Assembly: GCF_003855255.1 (NCBI RefSeq)
Contig: NZ_CP034072.1
Span: 5,942,396 to 6,006,395 of the forward strand
Source: Mycolicibacterium nivoides
GTDB lineage: Bacteria > Actinomycetota > Actinomycetes > Mycobacteriales > Mycobacteriaceae
Direction of reading: 5' to 3'
DNA length: 64,000 bases
Of this stretch, positions 60,179-64,000 are shown in pieces. A model generated the notes under the pieces. That model had not been told where the DNA came from, made no database searches, and saw only the letters and a program-made list of their open reading frames with translations. Within the stretch, counting starts at the first letter, position 1. Each line of letters begins with the position of its first letter. The translations under genes and the position numbers were made by a program.

Positions 60179-61753
60179 CTATTGACCCGGGCCGGTTTCG
60201 GCGGTCCCGACCTGGAACACACCTGCCGGCGTCAACGCCACTACCCGCGGCGACAACGACGATGCCCAGATCGAGGCAAAATCAGTTAGTGGGACAAACG
60301 GCAGATCGCGAGCGAACCGGTCGTTGATCTTGGTGAGAATGCCTGTGCGTGCCGTCCGATCGGCGGCCGCTGATAGTTGAACCACCAGGTCGGTCATCTC
60401 CGGTGAGTTGTACGACGAAAACAGGGAGTTGATCCCGCCATCGGGGGTGAGGCCCAGCGGCAGCATCGTCAGCTCGGGCGCGTTCGCCAAGTCGTAGAGG
60501 CTACTGACCTCCATCTGAAAATTGCCGTTTTGCTCGTTGGTGTTGATGGTGGACTGGTCTACCGTCTGCAGAGCGACGGTGATTCCGACATCGGCGAGGT
60601 TCTGCTGAATGATGGTGGAGATGGAGTCGAAGGGCGCAAACCCTGACCGCACCATGATGTTGAGGTTGCACCCGCCCTGGCAGGCCGTCCCCTTCAGGAG
60701 TTCTTTGGCCTTCTCGATGTCACGGTCGGTGGATACCGAGGAGTCATGACCCTCCATCGTCGACGGCAAGAAACTGCCGAGAACCTTGTTCTGGCCCAAG
60801 TAGGCGATGTCGTTGATCTGGTCGCGGTCGATCGCAGCCGAAATCGCCTGCCTCACTTTCGGTTCGTCGAGCGGTTTGCTGAGGTTGTTCATGAACAGAT
60901 ATACGCCGCCGTACTGTGGAGTGGCGTAGGCCTTGGCCGGCGACTTCACCTGCTTGGCTAGAGCTGCCGACAGCTGGCCGGCGACGTCGATCTGACCGGT
61001 ATTCAGTTGGGCTAGACGGGTGTTGGCGTCAACGACGACTTTGAACTCGACATTGGGCACTACGGGCTGTAACTCAGCGGGGTAGTTCTCGTTGCGTTTG
61101 AACACCACGTCGTTTGGATTGTTCGCCACCAAAGCGTACGGACCTGCCGAGACGGGGTGCTGCCAGAATTGCGGATCTGTCGCGGCTGCGGCAGGAAAGA
61201 CGCCGACCGGCGCTTCGGTCAGGGCAAGCGGGAAGCTCGCGGCCGGGTGCTTCAGGGTGAAGATGACTTCGGTGGTGCTGGGCGCCGTCACCGAGGCCAG
61301 GGACCCGATGATGCCGGCATTGGCGTTGGCGGGGTCGTGGAGGGCACGTTCGAATGTCGCCACAACATCCGCGCCGGTCAGCGGACTTCCGTCGGAGAAC
61401 ATCAAGCCATTCCGCAGCGTGCACGTGTAGTTGAGCTGCGAGTCGTCGAATTGACAACCCGTCGCCAAACCCGGCGCTGCCTTGCCTTCCCGCTGCACCA
61501 TCAGGGTTCCGGAGATCAGCCCGAGCGCCATCACGTCGACCTCCTGTGTCGCCTGATTGGGATCGATTGAGACGATCGAGGCTCCAACGCCGACGCGGAT
61601 CGTGTCAGGAATGACAGCGGGTAGGTCGCCGGTTGTTTCCGCGACGCCGGCGGTGGACATCGGCTGTTCTCCCGCCGTCCCGCAAGCAGTCAGCAATCCA
61701 CCACTGATCGCCACGATCGCGACCGCCGCGAGCGACCTACATTGTGTCTTCAT
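60179..61753 (-). CDS. Family-5 ABC substrate-binding lipoprotein (DppA/OppA type)
   Basis: A solute-binding lipoprotein of 524 residues with lipobox LLTAC near residue 24. SBP family 5 marks are ATFERALHDPANANAG, GPYALVANNPNDVVFKRNENY, QAISAAIDRDQINDIAYLGQ and the late TKINDRFARDLPFVPL. It captures peptides or related ligands for the DppBCDF-type permease encoded divergently beyond the PLP enzyme gene. ATG 61753 starts at a clean KTQCRSLAAV leader. The octamer ATAGTATG upstream is a candidate -10. Confidence 0.92.
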   Translation of the reverse strand: MKTQCRSLAAVAIVAISGGLLTACGTAGEQPMSTAGVAETTGDLPAVIPDTIRVGVGASIVSIDPNQATQEVDVMALGLISGTLMVQREGKAAPGLATGCQFDDSQLNYTCTLRNGLMFSDGSPLTGADVVATFERALHDPANANAGIIGSLASVTAPSTTEVIFTLKHPAASFPLALTEAPVGVFPAAAATDPQFWQHPVSAGPYALVANNPNDVVFKRNENYPAELQPVVPNVEFKVVVDANTRLAQLNTGQIDVAGQLSAALAKQVKSPAKAYATPQYGGVYLFMNNLSKPLDEPKVRQAISAAIDRDQINDIAYLGQNKVLGSFLPSTMEGHDSSVSTDRDIEKAKELLKGTACQGGCNLNIMVRSGFAPFDSISTIIQQNLADVGITVALQTVDQSTINTNEQNGNFQMEVSSLYDLANAPELTMLPLGLTPDGGINSLFSSYNSPEMTDLVVQLSAAADRTARTGILTKINDRFARDLPFVPLTDFASIWASSLSPRVVALTPAGVFQVGTAETGPGQ

Positions 61754-61838
61754 AGTCTCATCCTGTCAGTCACTCATACTATTTGTTGTGGAACGGCCGG
61801 GATCGCCTGCTCAATCGCTACCGAACGGGCCTGCACGG

Positions 61839-63254
61839 TCATCGACGGTCCTCGGCAGGAAACGTGATGGACTGGACCTTCGGGGGATTCAGCGACGTCA
61901 GGGTCACAGCGCAGCGCAGCTGTCCGCGCTGACCGCGCACTGCCCATTCCAAGTGGGCGGGCGAGGTGCTCACGGGCTCGCATAGCTCGAGCGGTTGCTG
62001 TCGGCAATCGTCCGTGAAGTCGACGGCTGCTGCGGCGGAGGCGAACTGGGCCCGCCGCTGGAGTCGAGGCAGGTCCAAGTCAAGGTTGTCGGCGAATATC
62101 CGGTCCGCCACAGCGTCGTCCCACCGCGCAAGCAGTTGTTCGATGTCATTACGTGCGTTCAGCGTCACGGGCCATAGGTCGGTGCGTGCAGGCCGGGCGT
62201 CGGCGGCCAGCACATGTTGCAAGGCGGCGATTGCCGGCGATTGGGCGTAGGAGGCGTTCTCCAGAACGACGACTCCCAGTTGTGTTGCCGGGTGCCAGGC
62301 CATCTGCGCGCTGAAACCCGGGTAACCGCCGCGATGGGAGACGATGATGCCTTCGTCGTGGAGTTCGACTTCCAGGCCATAGCCGTAGCCGGCCGCCCGG
62401 ATCGGTTGATGCATGCGTAACGGGTCGAGTTGGTGGATCTGCTGCATTTCGCGCCGACTGCTGGCCGCAAGAGTGCGGTCACCGGACGCGCCCAGCGGGT
62501 ACCCGGCTGCCAGCCACCTACACCAGGACGTGAGGTCGTTGGCGGTCATGTACAGGCCCCCGATGGGTGAGAATGCGCCTGGACTGGTGACGGGAGCGGG
62601 TTGCCAGCGTCCGTGGACGTTGACGAAGCCGTCAGCGATGCCGTCGCAGGCGGTGGCCGTAGATGTGTCGAAAGCGGTCTGCTGTAGGTCGAGCGGGCGC
62701 AACAACCGGCTGGTGACGAATTCACGGTAGCCAATACCACTGGCCCGCTGGATGATTCGTCCGAGTAGGGCATATCCGAGGTTGGAGTATTCGTAGCGAG
62801 TGCCAGGCCTGCTAGCGAGCGTGAAGCCGCGCCGGCACAGGTCGGTGAAGTCGGCGTCGGACATAGACTCTTGCCGATCGGCCCACGGGTTGTCGGTGGC
62901 CAAGCCTCCTGACATGCTCAGCAGGGCGCCGACCGTGGACAACGGTGGTGGCTCAGATCCGGGCAGCTCCCAGACGCCGATATCAACGAAGTCAGATATC
63001 GAGTCCTCAAGGGTGAGCACTCCGGCATCGCGCAGTTGCAGGATCGCTGCTGCGGTGAAGCTCTTGGTGCATGAGGCGACGCGGAACGCGGTGTCTACGC
63101 TGGGAGGGCGGCCGTCGGCGGCGGCAGTTCCGTAGGCACCGCTGAAACCCACGCCGTTCGCAGTGAATACGGTATAGACGGCGCCAGGCACGATGCCGGC
63201 AGTGACCCGTTGACCGATCAAGGCGTGTATCGCTGATTGTGCGTCCGCGAGCAT
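61839..63254 (-). CDS. Serine hydrolase of the beta-lactamase/D-aminopeptidase class
   Basis: An S12-type protein of 471 residues without a signal peptide. The catalytic Ser 61 and Lys 64 are in SCTKSFT, and the Tyr motif is YEYSNLGYALLG near residue 155. HRGGYPGF fits the third motif (HxG). A C-terminal 110-residue domain of unknown role follows. Relatives include D-aminopeptidases, DD-peptidases and esterases. The cytosolic location and the D-amino-acid context favour a D-aminopeptidase or D-amidase. It is nine bases downstream of the dehydrogenase gene. Confidence 0.85.
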   Translation of the reverse strand: MLADAQSAIHALIGQRVTAGIVPGAVYTVFTANGVGFSGAYGTAAADGRPPSVDTAFRVASCTKSFTAAAILQLRDAGVLTLEDSISDFVDIGVWELPGSEPPPLSTVGALLSMSGGLATDNPWADRQESMSDADFTDLCRRGFTLASRPGTRYEYSNLGYALLGRIIQRASGIGYREFVTSRLLRPLDLQQTAFDTSTATACDGIADGFVNVHGRWQPAPVTSPGAFSPIGGLYMTANDLTSWCRWLAAGYPLGASGDRTLAASSRREMQQIHQLDPLRMHQPIRAAGYGYGLEVELHDEGIIVSHRGGYPGFSAQMAWHPATQLGVVVLENASYAQSPAIAALQHVLAADARPARTDLWPVTLNARNDIEQLLARWDDAVADRIFADNLDLDLPRLQRRAQFASAAAAVDFTDDCRQQPLELCEPVSTSPAHLEWAVRGQRGQLRCAVTLTSLNPPKVQSITFPAEDRR

Positions 63255-63263
63255 CGTCAGCTC

Positions 63264-64000
63264 CTACCGTTGCACCTCGGCAGGCACCAACGCCGGCGGA
63301 AGCCCTTGGAAGGCGACCGGTCGCAGGAAGCGCATGATGGCATCTGGCCCCACCGAGGTGAACAGCGGATTCGAGGTGGCTGGGAACGGTCCGCCGTGGT
63401 GCTGACCGGTCACTACGGCTACACCAGTTGGCCAGGAATTCCACACCACCCGACCTGAGATTCGTGCAGCCACGCGGATCACGTGGCGCAGCAGCGCGCA
63501 CTCGTCGCGGCCGTGAATCGAGCTCACCAGGCAACCCTGCAGCGTGCAACAGAGGGCCATAAGTTGGTCGTCGTCGTCGTATTCCACCAACAAGCCGGCA
63601 GGCCCGAAGTACTCGCGGTCGATCAATGAGCGGTTCTGCAATGCCATGTCGGCGCTGAGGCTGAAAACCACTGGCCGTACGTGGAATCCGCTCGCAGGAA
63701 GGGACGCAGTCGATTCGTAGATTGCGACGCCGGACCGCCCTTTCAGTTGCTCCACCCCAGCGACGAACTCTGATTGGATGCCCCGGTGCAGCAGCGCCGC
63801 GGCGGGTCGGGCCAGGATCTGTTCAGCAATCGCCGCCGACAGGTTGACGCGTCGTGGAGCGATCAGCAACCCGGGATTCGTGCAGAACTGGCCGCCGCCC
63901 AGAGTCAACGAATCAAGGTAGTCGCCGATGAAACTGTGGACGTCGGTGATGGCATCAGGTAGGACGAAAACAGGGTTGACACTGCCGAACTCGCCGTAGA
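63264..64000 (-). CDS. Aldehyde dehydrogenase, ketoglutarate-semialdehyde type (5' end outside window)
   Basis: The C-terminal 244 codons of an aldehyde dehydrogenase; the gene continues beyond base 64000. YGEFGSVNPVFVLPDAI is followed by the catalytic Cys in LTLGGGQFCTNPGLL, the characteristic arrangement of 2,5-dioxovalerate (alpha-ketoglutarate semialdehyde) dehydrogenases. Later segments are EYFGPAGLLVEYDDDDQL and FPATSNPLFTSVGPDAIMRFLRPVAFQ. This enzyme class ends pathways for hydroxyproline, sugar acids and related compounds. It lies directly upstream of the serine hydrolase gene. Confidence 0.9.
   Translation of the reverse strand, partial: YGEFGSVNPVFVLPDAITDVHSFIGDYLDSLTLGGGQFCTNPGLLIAPRRVNLSAAIAEQILARPAAALLHRGIQSEFVAGVEQLKGRSGVAIYESTASLPASGFHVRPVVFSLSADMALQNRSLIDREYFGPAGLLVEYDDDDQLMALCCTLQGCLVSSIHGRDECALLRHVIRVAARISGRVVWNSWPTGVAVVTGQHHGGPFPATSNPLFTSVGPDAIMRFLRPVAFQGLPPALVPAEVQR

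Overview
The window looks like chromosome or large plasmid DNA of a fast-growing Mycobacterium (Mycolicibacterium) or a close relative. It is GC-rich, uses GTG and TTG starts freely, and carries an MhuD-type heme monooxygenase, FadD ligases, a LIP-family secreted lipase, a DUF3159 protein and many regulators of actinobacterial type. This assignment is inferred from protein character, not from a database search. No rRNA, CRISPR, transposase, integrase or replication origin was seen.

Layout. 0-6.7 kb: an APC permease, a broken Gly/Ser/Thr/Asp-rich remnant, a HAD phosphatase, a GrpB protein, an orotate phosphoribosyltransferase, and a secreted Cys-repeat protein divergent from an OmpR/HisKA two-component system. 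6.7-8.1 kb: nine tRNA or tRNA-like genes, all on the minus strand, interrupted by an HNH endonuclease gene. This is a compact tRNA array, and its end overlaps the 3' end of the histidine kinase gene. 8.7-9.3 kb: a CadD transporter. 9.5-20.3 kb: a mixed catabolic region with a cyanamide-hydratase-like HD protein, two RidA proteins, an MDR oxidoreductase, a polysaccharide deacetylase, an acyl-CoA ligase, a lipase-like protein, an AraC regulator, an SDR and a thiolase. 20.5-22.5 kb: a lipoprotein, a HemD-like protein and a divergent MhuD-like heme monooxygenase. 22.5-27.3 kb: an SDR, a third RidA protein, a GlxA-type regulator, and a TetR/esterase divergent pair with a clear tandem palindromic operator. 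27.4-32.7 kb: an Lrp regulator divergent from an AceE-like E1, an unusually short E2, a small protein and an IclR regulator.

33.3-47.7 kb: a continuous 13-gene minus-strand unit, much of it with 4-base overlaps. In transcription order it encodes an LLM monooxygenase, two enoyl-CoA hydratases, LivH/M/G/F and a solute-binding lipoprotein, a FadD, a creatininase-family amidohydrolase, a flavin reductase, a degenerate RibBA-like protein, a second FadD and an SDR. A TetR regulator lies divergently upstream. I read it as uptake, reduced-flavin monooxygenation, ring or amide opening and CoA-dependent beta-oxidation of an unknown carboxylic or N-containing compound.

48.7-53.7 kb: a TauE/SafE exporter with a divergent AraC regulator, then a MerR regulator divergent from an S9 peptidase and a DUF3159 membrane protein. 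54.2-64 kb: an alanine racemase remnant, a small ORF, a complete dipeptide/oligopeptide ABC importer (DppFDCB plus a family-5 binding protein), a D-serine-dehydratase-like PLP enzyme, a beta-lactamase-fold serine hydrolase and a truncated ketoglutarate-semialdehyde-type dehydrogenase. Together these suggest uptake and breakdown of peptides containing D-amino acids. Bases 1-44 hold nothing I can support.
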